From JAUWQU01 sp964605095 (GTDB lineage: Bacteria; Planctomycetota; Phycisphaerae; SM23-33): a stretch of DNA of 15,479 bases. Position numbers and translations under genes: made by a program. Within the stretch, counting starts at the first letter, position 1, and each line of letters starts with the position of its first letter. A model generated the notes under the pieces. That model ran no database searches and had not been told where the DNA came from. It saw nothing but the letters and a program-made list of their open reading frames with translations. This document shows, in pieces, positions 1 through 7,183 of the stretch. The DNA lies in NCBI GenBank assembly GCA_964605095.1, contig CAZSBS010000105.1, positions 1 through 15,479 on the forward strand, written 5' to 3'.

Positions 1-416
1 TGGGTGCCGATGAGCGTCAGCGTGCGGACGGGGATGTCGCCGGCGGTGCTTGGCAGTCGGGTGATGTCGGCCCGTTCGGCGATATCGACCACTGCCAGCA
101 TGTCGCCCGCCGGCTTGCGGCCCAAGGCCGTGGTGAGGTAAGCGTGGGCGGCCTTCTGGAGGGCCTCGGGCACGGATTGGCTGCGGTCCATGACGGCCAG
201 CAGCGCCAGCTTGTCGTGAGTCTCGGTTATCGACGGCCTGGCAAGCGTGGCTGCCAGCACGAGCACCACCGCGACCCTAAGGGCGATGGCGGCGATGCGG
301 CGGACAACCCCGATGGAGCGCAGCGACCGCCATGCCAGGTACGCAACCGGTCCGGCGATAAGCCCGCAGGCAAGCCACCATGGCTGCTCGAAATAGAAGC
401 CGTACGTCGCGATCAT
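1..416 (-). CDS. VWA-domain membrane protein, N-terminal part (cut by window edge)
   Basis: The first 138 residues of a minus-strand gene are visible; the 3' part lies beyond the window. There are two hydrophobic segments: roughly residues 13-29 (after a Trp-Trp pair, containing LACGLIAGPVAYLAW) and 41-58 (IAAIALRVAVVLVLAATL). They are followed by a domain starting LLAVMDRSQSVP, where D77, S79 and S81 fit the DxSxS MIDAS metal-binding motif of von Willebrand factor A domains. This layout matches the BatA-like/VWA membrane proteins common in planctomycetes, in which the VWA domain lies outside the membrane. The ATG overlaps the stop of the upstream permease gene by four bases (ATGA), which decides the start and implies translational coupling with the transporter genes. 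The biological role is unknown. The family call is fairly sure from the motif and topology, but a C-terminal domain (for example a glutamine-amidotransferase-like fold) cannot be excluded. Confidence 0.75.
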   Translation of the reverse strand, partial: MIATYGFYFEQPWWLACGLIAGPVAYLAWRSLRSIGVVRRIAAIALRVAVVLVLAATLARPSITETHDKLALLAVMDRSQSVPEALQKAAHAYLTTALGRKPAGDMLAVVDIAERADITRLPSTAGDIPVRTLTLIGT

Positions 417-2893
417 CGCAGCCTCCACGCCTGGATGCGATTATTGCCCGCGTCCACGATATATGCCAGGCCCGATCCGTCCAGCGCCACGCCCCACGGA
501 TAGGCCAGCTCGCCCAACTGCCGGCCGGGGCTGCCCATCACCGCCAGGCTGCGCCCATCCGGCGAGAAGACCTGTATGCGATTGTTGCCGTACTCGCAGA
601 CGACGATTCGCCCGTCGGCATCAAGGGCCAGGTCGTAGGGGTAACGGAGCTGGCCTGCATCCCGGCCGACCGACCCGAAGTACCTTTCGAGCTTGCCGGC
701 AAGGTCATACACGGCGATTCGATGGTTGCACGCGTCGGCGACGTAGAGGCGATTTCGCGCGGCGTCGACGGCCAGGGCGCTGGGGCGGGATAGCTGCCCG
801 CTGTCGGAGCCGAAGGAGCCGAAGCTGCCGACGTACTTGCCATCGACCGTCCAGATGCACACGCGGTCGTTGCCGCCGTACTCGCTGACAAACACGCGCC
901 CGTCGCCGGCGAAGGCGATGTCGGTGGGGAAGATCATCTCGCCTGGACCAGTGCCGTATCGGCCAAAGCGGCGGACCTCCTTTCCGTCCGGGCGAAAGAC
1001 TATCACGCGGTGGTAGTGCGTGTCAGCCACCCACAGGTCGCCATCCGGCGATATGGTGAAGCCAGTAGGCTTGCCGGTGGTGAACTCAGGCATGGTGAAA
1101 CTGTCGAGATACTTTCCGTCGGCGTCGAAATGCTGGAAGCGGGCGGTCTTGTCGACCACCCAGACTGTGGAGTCGCCGGCGATGTCAATTGCTCGCGGGT
1201 AAAGGAACTCGCCAGGCCCAGGCCCGCTGGAGCCGAAGTGGCGGACGACCCGTGGCGTGTCAGCCCGGCCGGTGGGCTCGCAGCCGGCGATCAGGGCCGC
1301 CGCGCACCCGGCCAGCAGCAAGGCTGCAACTGCCCTCGCGCCGCCGCGGCGCAGAAGCCGGCGGACTGCCAGGATCGCCGCGGCAAGCATGGCATATCCG
1401 CCGACGAGGACCAGGCACGTGGCGATCACCTGCTGGTCGCGGGCGTAGTGCATCTGGTTGAGCAGACCCTGGGCGAAGTTCGGCACCCCGGCCGGCAGGA
1501 GAATGCTCGTCGCGGGAAGCTCCGTCAGCCCAAGCACGGTAATCAGCACGAACGCCGCCGCGGGCACGGGCCACTGGCGGGGCAGGTGGACGGACCACCA
1601 CGTCCGCAACGCGGAAGCGCCGTCCGTGGCGGCAAGCTCGGAAAGCTGCTTGCTGCGGAGGTCCAGACCCAGGCGAAGCAGCACCAGCGCCACGCCGGCC
1701 AGCCTGGCTGCAAGCCCGGCCGAGACGCTCCACCAGCCCTCGGCCAGGCCCACGTGGGCATGCAGGCTCCCCTGGAGGCGCACCAGCGCCGCGCCTACCA
1801 GGCTGCCGGGGATCAGCGCCGCAAGGAGCATCGTCGGTATTGCCGCGGCCGCAATCGCCCGCCCGGCCCGACCGAGGCTGCCGCAAAGAATCGCCCCGCC
1901 CGCCATGACAAGAGCCGCAGCCGCCGCGACCGACGAGGCCAGCAGACTGGTGGCGAGTTCCTCGCTGTGGAGGTCCCAGAACATGGAGAACCCGCTCATG
2001 TCGCGGACCGAGGCTGCCAGAAGCACCACGGGTGCAACTACGGTAAGTGCCAGCAGGGCGGCGCAGAGAGCCCACCGCCACGCAACGCGGCTCGGCGGTG
2101 CCGGCTCGGCCAGCGGGGCGTGTGTGGACCAGTCGCGCGTTCGCCGCCACAACACCACCGCAACGAGCCCGGCTGGGATAACCGTCGGCCAGGCCGCGAG
2201 GGCAACGGCGCCCGTCGAGCCGGTCTCTTCGTAGAGCGTGGCCAGTTCGGCGCCGATGGTCCTCACGCCAGCCAGGTGGAAGGTCGCGAACTCCGCCAGA
2301 AGCAGCGTAAAGCACAGGCCAAAGGCCAGCCCCAGCGTGGGCGCCAGTTGCGGCAGCGTCACGCCCGTCAGTCGGCGCCATGGCCCGGCGTCGAGCAGGG
2401 CGTGGCTTTGGCAGTCGCGGTCGAGGTTGCGAAATCCCTGGCCGATCAGCAGCGCCGCCAGCGGCCAGTACCACAGCAGCAGCGTGAAGCCGGTTATGGC
2501 GATCCCGGCCGCCCGGGCAAGCTCGGGCCTGGCCGAGATGTAGTCGCCCAGAGGCGTCGTCGGGCTGCGGAGCAGGTTCCACGCGTAGAGCAGCAGGTAT
2601 CGCGGCAGCAGCAGCGCCGCCAGCAGCAGCGCCGCCAGCAGCGTTCGTCCGCGGCGGGCCGTGCCGAGCAACTCACCCGGCACGAAGCCCAGCAGCACGC
2701 TCAAGGCGGCGATTGCACCGGCCAGGGCGAACGATTGCCCGACGACCCCCCAGTCCATGACCACCGGCACCGATGGGGTCCGCTGCGGCGCCAAGGCGCC
2801 CACGTACAGCCAGGCCAGCGGCGCAGCCACCAGGGCCGCCCAAAGGGCCAGCGAGGCCGCCGCCAGGAGCTTTGCCGCCGGATCACGACTCAT
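413..2893 (-). CDS. ABC transporter permease fused to a C-terminal NHL-repeat beta-propeller
   Basis: 826 residues in one open frame. Residues 1-510 form a double-length permease of the ferric-iron/FbpB type, with many hydrophobic helices. Two EAA-like ATPase-contact loops are visible, one in each half: about 166-183 (LLDAGPWRRLTGVTLPQL) and 419-440 (ending VHLPRQ). A basic stretch (VRRLLRRGGAR, 510-520) precedes one more hydrophobic helix (521-537) that ends LIAGC, a lipobox-like sequence with C538. Residues 549-826 carry about five or six NHL blades, seen as repeated YP.(D/G)(L/I)A.D, VAD/VCEYG..NRI and GQL/GEL motifs. By the positive-inside rule the propeller should be outside the cytoplasmic membrane. 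ATG overlaps the stop of the binding-protein gene (TGATG), and the stop overlaps the next ATG, so this is the middle gene of a coupled operon. The transported substrate is not certain. No stop or frameshift is visible at the junction, although an internal start giving a separate lipoprotein is possible. Confidence 0.85.
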   Translation of the reverse strand: MSRDPAAKLLAAASLALWAALVAAPLAWLYVGALAPQRTPSVPVVMDWGVVGQSFALAGAIAALSVLLGFVPGELLGTARRGRTLLAALLLAALLLPRYLLLYAWNLLRSPTTPLGDYISARPELARAAGIAITGFTLLLWYWPLAALLIGQGFRNLDRDCQSHALLDAGPWRRLTGVTLPQLAPTLGLAFGLCFTLLLAEFATFHLAGVRTIGAELATLYEETGSTGAVALAAWPTVIPAGLVAVVLWRRTRDWSTHAPLAEPAPPSRVAWRWALCAALLALTVVAPVVLLAASVRDMSGFSMFWDLHSEELATSLLASSVAAAAALVMAGGAILCGSLGRAGRAIAAAAIPTMLLAALIPGSLVGAALVRLQGSLHAHVGLAEGWWSVSAGLAARLAGVALVLLRLGLDLRSKQLSELAATDGASALRTWWSVHLPRQWPVPAAAFVLITVLGLTELPATSILLPAGVPNFAQGLLNQMHYARDQQVIATCLVLVGGYAMLAAAILAVRRLLRRGGARAVAALLLAGCAAALIAGCEPTGRADTPRVVRHFGSSGPGPGEFLYPRAIDIAGDSTVWVVDKTARFQHFDADGKYLDSFTMPEFTTGKPTGFTISPDGDLWVADTHYHRVIVFRPDGKEVRRFGRYGTGPGEMIFPTDIAFAGDGRVFVSEYGGNDRVCIWTVDGKYVGSFGSFGSDSGQLSRPSALAVDAARNRLYVADACNHRIAVYDLAGKLERYFGSVGRDAGQLRYPYDLALDADGRIVVCEYGNNRIQVFSPDGRSLAVMGSPGRQLGELAYPWGVALDGSGLAYIVDAGNNRIQAWRLR

Positions 2894-3924
2894 CAGGGCA
2901 GGATCTCCTTGACGGCTGCAAGGGCGGCTGACTGATGGGCGGCAATCTTGCGGTAGCCGATCTCCAGGGGCTTGCCGATGGCGTACTTCGCATATTCCGC
3001 CGCCAAGGCCGGGCGAATCGGAATGTTGTGCGCCTCGCTGGCGGCCATCATGCGCTCGACCCGCTCGCCGAGCAGGAACTCGATCAGTTCGCCCGCCGCG
3101 GCCTGGTTACCGGCCCCCTTTACCAGCGCGACGGTGTTGGGAATTGCCAGCGCGCCGTCGCCGCCCTGGTCCAGCGGGGCCATCTCTATGGTCCAGCCAT
3201 CGAGTTGGGCGCGGTAAACATCGTCGGTGTCGGTCAGGCAGACATCCGCCTCGCCGAGCCACACCGCCCTCACGGCCGTGCTGTTGCCCTGAACCTGTCG
3301 CACGCCGTTTCCGGCCAGGCCGCGAAGTATCTCCCTGGCTCGCTCGGGTCCGTAGTGCGCGAACCAACTCGCCACGTCGCCGCGAGTTGTGCCGCAGCCG
3401 GGATTGGCTATGACGATCCGGTCTTTCCACCTGGCGTCGAGCAGGTCCTCGAGTTTTCGCGGCGCGTCAGCCGGCGGCACGCGCTTGGTGTTCCATGCGA
3501 TGACGCGCATCCGCAGGCCGAACCCGTGCCATCGGCCGTTGGGATCGGCGAACTTCGCGGGCCAGTCCTTGACTGCCGAACCCCTGTACGGCGCGAGGAT
3601 TCCCTCGTCGGCCAGGGCGATTGTCTGGAAGCACTCGCTGGACCAGAACACGTCGGCGACGGGGTGGTCGGCCTCGGCCCGGAGTCGCTGGACGAGGCCG
3701 GTGGTCTTCGTGGCCTCCTCGTCGTAGCGGACGACCGCCTTAACGCCGGTCTGCTTCTCGAAGGCGCTCAGGATGTCCCTGGCGAACTCGGGGTCCACAG
3801 AGCAGTAGACGACGACCTTCTTCGGGGCGTTGGCGTCGGAGCGGTCTCGGCTGTCGCATCCGGCGGCGGCAACGACGCTCGCAACGGCCAGCATCGTAAA
3901 AAGTACGCGTGCTCTGTTGCACAT
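2893..3924 (-). CDS. ABC transporter solute-binding lipoprotein, ferric-iron/FbpA-like family
   Basis: 343 residues from the chosen start. MCNRARVLFTMLAVASVVAA is a signal peptide with basic n-region and a lipobox VAAAGC (C23), so the protein should be a lipoprotein anchored in the cell envelope. A longer frame exists upstream, but it runs through a palindromic repeat and would bury the signal peptide. The mature part follows the type 2 periplasmic binding fold of the FbpA/AfuA family: VVVYCSVDPEFARDILSAFE (38-57), ADVFWSSE (90-97), GFGLRMRVIAWN (134-145), LLDARWKDRIVIANP (161-175) and ALAIPNTVALVKGA (258-271). Where FbpA proteins have an adjacent Tyr-Tyr pair for iron, this one reads LTDTDDVYRA (230-239) with one tyrosine, so the ligand could be something other than ferric iron. 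It lies directly ahead of the permease gene with a one-base overlap. No clear Shine-Dalgarno sequence precedes the ATG. Confidence 0.85.
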   Translation of the reverse strand: MCNRARVLFTMLAVASVVAAAGCDSRDRSDANAPKKVVVYCSVDPEFARDILSAFEKQTGVKAVVRYDEEATKTTGLVQRLRAEADHPVADVFWSSECFQTIALADEGILAPYRGSAVKDWPAKFADPNGRWHGFGLRMRVIAWNTKRVPPADAPRKLEDLLDARWKDRIVIANPGCGTTRGDVASWFAHYGPERAREILRGLAGNGVRQVQGNSTAVRAVWLGEADVCLTDTDDVYRAQLDGWTIEMAPLDQGGDGALAIPNTVALVKGAGNQAAAGELIEFLLGERVERMMAASEAHNIPIRPALAAEYAKYAIGKPLEIGYRKIAAHQSAALAAVKEILP

Positions 3925-3937
3925 GATTCGACTGATA

Positions 3938-4059
3938 GGGTGCCATGCTTCCGCACGCTGTTTGCGGAAGCATGTTCCCTGTGCGAAGTTGGTGGCAGAA
4001 GGCCGGCACACCAATGAGGCTCGTGGGAACATGCTTCCTAAGACGGAAGCATGGCACCC
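3938..4059. repeat. Paired inverted palindromes (REP/BIME-like doublet)
   Basis: The outer ends are a perfect 16-bp inverted repeat: GGGTGCCATGCTTCCG at 3938-3953 and its complement at 4044-4059. Each half also folds on itself. The left hairpin has an 11-bp stem (3945-3955 with 3963-3973); the right hairpin has a 9-bp stem (4030-4038 with 4045-4053). The related inner ends TGTTCCC (3973-3979) and GGGAACA (4025-4031) face each other. Two head-to-head palindromes separated by a short unique spacer is the layout of REP doublets. It lies 13 bases upstream of the solute-binding lipoprotein start, inside its leader or promoter region. Whether it is multicopy in this genome cannot be seen from one window. 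Confidence 0.8.
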
Positions 4060-4162
4060 ATTGGATGGCGAGTAACTGAATACCCGGGAATTACAGCGGC
4101 GGTAGCGGGTCATGATCCGGTCCTTGGCACCAGGAAAGCACGCATGATAACGCTTTGTCGCG

Positions 4163-5908
4163 TCACGGCTGGTTGGCGTCGGCGCCGGCGACCTTCTCCA
4201 TGCCGCCGAAGTATTTCTTCACGGCCCCTTCGTACTTACGGGGAATCTTGTTGTCGCGAATGGCCTCGGCGGCGGCGTCCTTGGAGGCCTGGACGGCGGT
4301 GCTTAGCTTTCGCTTGGACTCGCCGGCGACCGTAGCGCCCCTGACCAGCCAACTGCCGATGATCTCCGTCTCGTTGGTGGGCTTGTTTCGCACACCATCG
4401 GCGTTGAGCTTGACGTCCTCGGGATCGCCGGTGGGCCTCTTTCCCCAGGCCCGGCCTCCGCCTCCGCCACCGGCCACGCCGACGAGGTCGTCGCCTTCAC
4501 CCGGTATCCATAACCCAGGGCCGTTGGGGTCGCCAGGCATCAGGCCCATGCCTTCGCCGCCTTGGCAATCGCCCTGGCCCAGACGGGCTATTGCGCCCTC
4601 CAACTCGCGAAGGGCGTCCTCGGTCGCCATCTCGCCGACCTGCTCGCCGCCAAGGCGGGCCAGGCCCTCGCTCAAGGCGATCAGTCCGTTGGGATTAAGC
4701 CCGGAACCCGGGCTGTTGCACTTGGCCAGTTTTTCGGCCAGGTTCTTGCACGCCTGGGCGCCGTTCTTGCACTGGCTCAACTTGTCCATCAACTCGTCGA
4801 TCTGCTTGTCCGACATGCCCTGATTCTTCAGGGCTTCGCGGAGGTCCTGCTGGCTCATGCCAGCCATCTTCTCGGCCGAGTTGGGGTCCATGCCCTGACG
4901 GGCGAGCATGTCGGCTGCCTGCTTCTGCGGGTCGCCGATCTTGGCGGCCTGGTTGGCCAGGTCGGCAAGCTGGTTGGCAAGGGCGGCCTTCTCGGCATCC
5001 GAGAGCTTGCCCCCGTTGAGCTTGTCCAAGGCATCCTTGATCATCTTGGCTGCGCCGGCGAAGTCGCCGTTGGCCAGGGCCTGGTTGAGCTTGTTGTCGA
5101 AAGCCTGCGGCGTGCCGCGAAGGTCCTTTAGCATCCGTTCGGCGGCGCCCAGGCCGGCTTTCTTCTGTCGTTCCTGCTGGAGGTCCCGCAGGTTCTTGCC
5201 CAGATCGGTGAGCTTCCTTATGGCCTCGCGGCGAACGTCGGCCGGCTTGTCGCCCGAGAGCATCTGGGCCAACTTGTCCAGATCCGTCGCCAACTGGGGC
5301 AGCTTGGCGTTTTCCACAGCCGACTTGACGCTTGCGGCCGCCTGCTTGACATCCGCCTGAGCTTTGGCCAATGCCGCCGCCTGCTGCTGGGCCTGCTGCC
5401 CGCGGACCTTGTTGCCAAGGACGTCCATGGTCGGCATGAGGAAGAACACCGCCGCCGCCACCGCCCACGCCGCCGCCGAGCCGGCCCAGTGCAGCGTCGG
5501 ACGGATGGGGAAGTGCCCGCGGATGTCCAATCCCTCGGCCGCCTTGTGGGCCTCCGCCTCGGCCGCCATGGCGAACGCATCGTCGCTGCCGACAAGCGCC
5601 AGCGCCGTGCTGAAGCGCTCCTTGGCGCCGAGCCGCCCGTCAATCAGCACCGCCACCTGCATGCGATTGGGCACCCGCAAAGCCGAAAACAGCGCCGCCA
5701 GCAATATCGCCGCCGCCCCGGCCGAGATTGCGGAAACGGGGCTTATCAGCCGAATCGCGAGAACCCGCTCCGCCGCGACGGTAAGTGCCGTCGCCAACCC
5801 CGCCAGGGCCAGCACCACCGCTACTTGGCGAAGCAGCACGTCCAGGGCGGTTCGAATGCGGACATCTCGGAGCCGGCGTTCAAGCGCGCCTTTCCTGCTG
5901 TTTGCCAT
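4163..5908 (-). CDS. Three-helix membrane protein with long coiled-coil/Gly-rich C-terminal region
   Basis: 581 residues. The N-terminus is basic. Two hydrophobic helices (about 29-47 and 54-79) are followed by a stretch of some 60 residues with a VLIDGRLGAKERFSTAL motif, then a third helix (about 142-159). The rest is Ala/Lys/Gln/Leu-rich helix of the coiled-coil kind (170-440), a Gly-rich linker including GVAGGGGGG (477-485), and a conserved-looking end IPRKYEGAVKKYF (555-567). Cysteines at 380, 387, 397 and 448 cluster in the part expected outside the membrane. The plan resembles the DUF4175-like proteins of planctomycete MoxR/DUF58/VWA clusters, whose function is unknown. Here the neighbouring minus-strand genes are a transporter operon and a VWA gene. 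Start: ATG at 5908 with AAAGGGG (5917-5923) as ribosome binding site; a sigma70-like promoter lies upstream. Membrane topology is well supported; family assignment is moderate. Confidence 0.8.
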   Translation of the reverse strand: MANSRKGALERRLRDVRIRTALDVLLRQVAVVLALAGLATALTVAAERVLAIRLISPVSAISAGAAAILLAALFSALRVPNRMQVAVLIDGRLGAKERFSTALALVGSDDAFAMAAEAEAHKAAEGLDIRGHFPIRPTLHWAGSAAAWAVAAAVFFLMPTMDVLGNKVRGQQAQQQAAALAKAQADVKQAAASVKSAVENAKLPQLATDLDKLAQMLSGDKPADVRREAIRKLTDLGKNLRDLQQERQKKAGLGAAERMLKDLRGTPQAFDNKLNQALANGDFAGAAKMIKDALDKLNGGKLSDAEKAALANQLADLANQAAKIGDPQKQAADMLARQGMDPNSAEKMAGMSQQDLREALKNQGMSDKQIDELMDKLSQCKNGAQACKNLAEKLAKCNSPGSGLNPNGLIALSEGLARLGGEQVGEMATEDALRELEGAIARLGQGDCQGGEGMGLMPGDPNGPGLWIPGEGDDLVGVAGGGGGGRAWGKRPTGDPEDVKLNADGVRNKPTNETEIIGSWLVRGATVAGESKRKLSTAVQASKDAAAEAIRDNKIPRKYEGAVKKYFGGMEKVAGADANQP

Positions 5909-5947
5909 GGCCTATTACCCCTTTCGATCAGGCTGTGCTCCTCGGGC

Positions 5948-5976
5948 TTTCTACCCACACCATATTCTTACGTCAA
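5948..5976 (-). promoter_or_regulatory. Candidate sigma70-type promoter for the coiled-coil membrane protein gene
   Basis: On the minus strand, TTGACG (5976-5971) and TAGAAA (5953-5948) are separated by 17 bases. They match the -35 and -10 consensus at 5 of 6 and 4 of 6 positions. The transcript would start near 5941 and give a leader of about 33 bases that includes the AAAGGGG ribosome binding site. Prediction by eye only. Confidence 0.4.
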
Positions 5977-6078
5977 ACGGCTCGGCGGACAAGGCAAATT
6001 GTCTTAATCCGCGGCGCGGCCCGTACGCCTTCTATTGGACACTTCGGTAGTCGCCGGGGTTCCCTCGATATTTCGCAA

Positions 6079-6130
6079 AAGAAGAAGAAGAAGAAGCGGA
6101 TCACCGTCCCGGCGCGCCGGGACAATCCGC
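6079..6130. repeat. AAG microsatellite followed by a GC-rich palindrome
   Basis: Six AAG units at 6079-6096 run straight into a palindrome. Its core GTCCCGGCGCGCCGGGAC (6106-6123) is a perfect 18-bp inverted repeat. GCGGAT (6096-6101) and ATCCGC (6125-6130) extend the symmetry imperfectly. It lies in the 333-bp divergent region between the coiled-coil membrane protein gene and dapF, about 110 bases ahead of the dapF start. It could be an operator, a hairpin in the dapF leader, or neutral. No T-run follows, so it is not a typical terminator. The rest of this divergent region holds only promoter candidates. Confidence 0.6.
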
Positions 6131-6153
6131 AATCGCTCTTCCTTCTTTCTGCG

Positions 6154-6182
6154 TTGCCCGCCGGGCCGGCGCGCGATACTAT
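6154..6182 (+). promoter_or_regulatory. Weak sigma70-like promoter candidate for dapF
   Basis: TTGCCC (6154-6159) and TACTAT (6177-6182) are separated by 17 bases. Each matches 4 of 6 consensus positions. Placement upstream of dapF is sensible, with a leader of about 50 bases, but the match is weak in GC-rich DNA. Confidence 0.25.
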
Positions 6183-6241
6183 TGTGCAATTGCAGCCGCA
6201 ATCGAAGATTGTCCCTGCGCCGGCGGCGGAAGGATGCGACG

Positions 6242-7090
6242 ATGCGATTCACCAAGATGCAAGGTCTGGGCAACGATTACGTGTACGTGGACTGCTTCAC
6301 CGAGCAGGTGGACGATCCCCTGCGGTTGGCCATCGCCATCAGCGACCGCCACTTCGGCGTCGGCTCCGACGGGCTTATCCTCGTGATGCCCTCGACCGAG
6401 GCCGCGGACGTGCGAATGCGCATGTTCAACGCCGACGGCTCGGAAGCGCAGATGTGCGGCAACGGCGTAAGATGCGTTGCCAAGTACGCCTACGACCACG
6501 GACATGCCGCCGCCAACCCCATGCGCGTGGAGACGGCCGCGGGAATAAAGACCATCGAGCTTCAACTCGGCCCAGACGGCAAGGTAGCCACCGCGACGGT
6601 GGACATGGGCAAGCCGGTCCTCGAACCGGAGAATATCCCCATTCTCATCCGCCAGGCGCGGGCCGTCGACGTGACGATCAAGACGGCCAGCCGGGCACTC
6701 CAGATGACCTGCGTGTCCATGGGCAACCCGCACGCGGTGTTCTTCGTCGACGACGTGGCATCCGTGCCGCTGGCCCAACTCGGGCCGGAAATCGAACACC
6801 ACCCGGTATTCCCCGAACGGGTGAACGCGCATTTCGTGCAGGTCCATTCGCCGGCGGAAGTTACCATCCGCACCTGGGAGCGGGGCAGCGGTATTACGCT
6901 CGCCTGCGGAACCGGGGCCTCGGCCGTGTGCGTTGCGGGCGTCCAGACGCACAGAACCGCCCGCAAGATCCTGGCACATCTGCCCGGCGGCGACCTCAGG
7001 TTGGAATGGCGCGCCTCCGACGAGCACGTCCTGATGACAGGCCCTGCCGCAGAGGTCTTTACCGGCGACTGGCCCGGCAAAACGGAGTGA
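6242..7090 (+). CDS. dapF: Diaminopimelate epimerase
   Basis: 282 residues, the usual length for the family. The enzyme converts LL-diaminopimelate to meso-diaminopimelate in the cytoplasm, the last step before lysine and a precursor of peptidoglycan cross-links. It works without cofactor through two cysteines. Both are present in their conserved settings: C72 in MCGNGVRC (71-78) and C222 in ERGSGITLACGTGAS (213-227). MQGLGNDYVYVD (6-17), FNADGSEAQ (62-70) and GNPHAVFF (161-168) are also typical. The frame is open further upstream, but the ATG at 6242 gives the standard MRFTKMQGLGNDY start and has GGAAGGA (6228-6234) seven bases before it. It appears to be a single-gene unit, since the next gene is 317 bases away behind a repeat element. 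Confidence 0.97.
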   Translation: MRFTKMQGLGNDYVYVDCFTEQVDDPLRLAIAISDRHFGVGSDGLILVMPSTEAADVRMRMFNADGSEAQMCGNGVRCVAKYAYDHGHAAANPMRVETAAGIKTIELQLGPDGKVATATVDMGKPVLEPENIPILIRQARAVDVTIKTASRALQMTCVSMGNPHAVFFVDDVASVPLAQLGPEIEHHPVFPERVNAHFVQVHSPAEVTIRTWERGSGITLACGTGASAVCVAGVQTHRTARKILAHLPGGDLRLEWRASDEHVLMTGPAAEVFTGDWPGKTE

Positions 7091-7126
7091 CGCCATTGGC
7101 CGAACGCTAGAACGCTGACTATCACT

Positions 7127-7161
7127 AAGACGAATGCCCTATGTTATGGATGATTCGTTTT
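7127..7161 (+). terminator. Possible dapF terminator
   Basis: AAGACGAAT (7127-7135) can pair with ATTCGTTTT (7153-7161), six Watson-Crick pairs plus A-T and G-T pairs at the base, with a 17-base loop and T-rich 3' side. It lies 37 bases after the dapF stop. The stem is AT-rich and the loop long, so the call is tentative. Confidence 0.3.
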
Positions 7162-7183
7162 ACATCACAAACAGACCGGTTCG

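Noticed and set aside
2580..2650. CAGCAG/GCCGCC-rich repetitive stretch
   Set aside because: It encodes Leu/Ala-rich membrane helix (LLAALLLAALLL) of the permease; the repetition follows from the protein and codon bias.
1010..2935. A 641-codon open frame on the plus strand
   Set aside because: It is antisense to the permease-NHL gene. Its translation is rich in Arg, Gln and Gly with no fold or motif, which is the usual shadow of a high-GC gene.
3925..4113. An upstream extension of the binding-lipoprotein gene by 63 codons
   Set aside because: The extension reads through the palindromic doublet and would bury a clean lipoprotein signal peptide; start set at 3924.
6035..6241. A 69-codon N-terminal extension of dapF
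   Set aside because: It runs through the AAG repeat and the GC palindrome. DapF proteins begin at the MRFTKMQGLGND motif, which has a good ribosome binding site.
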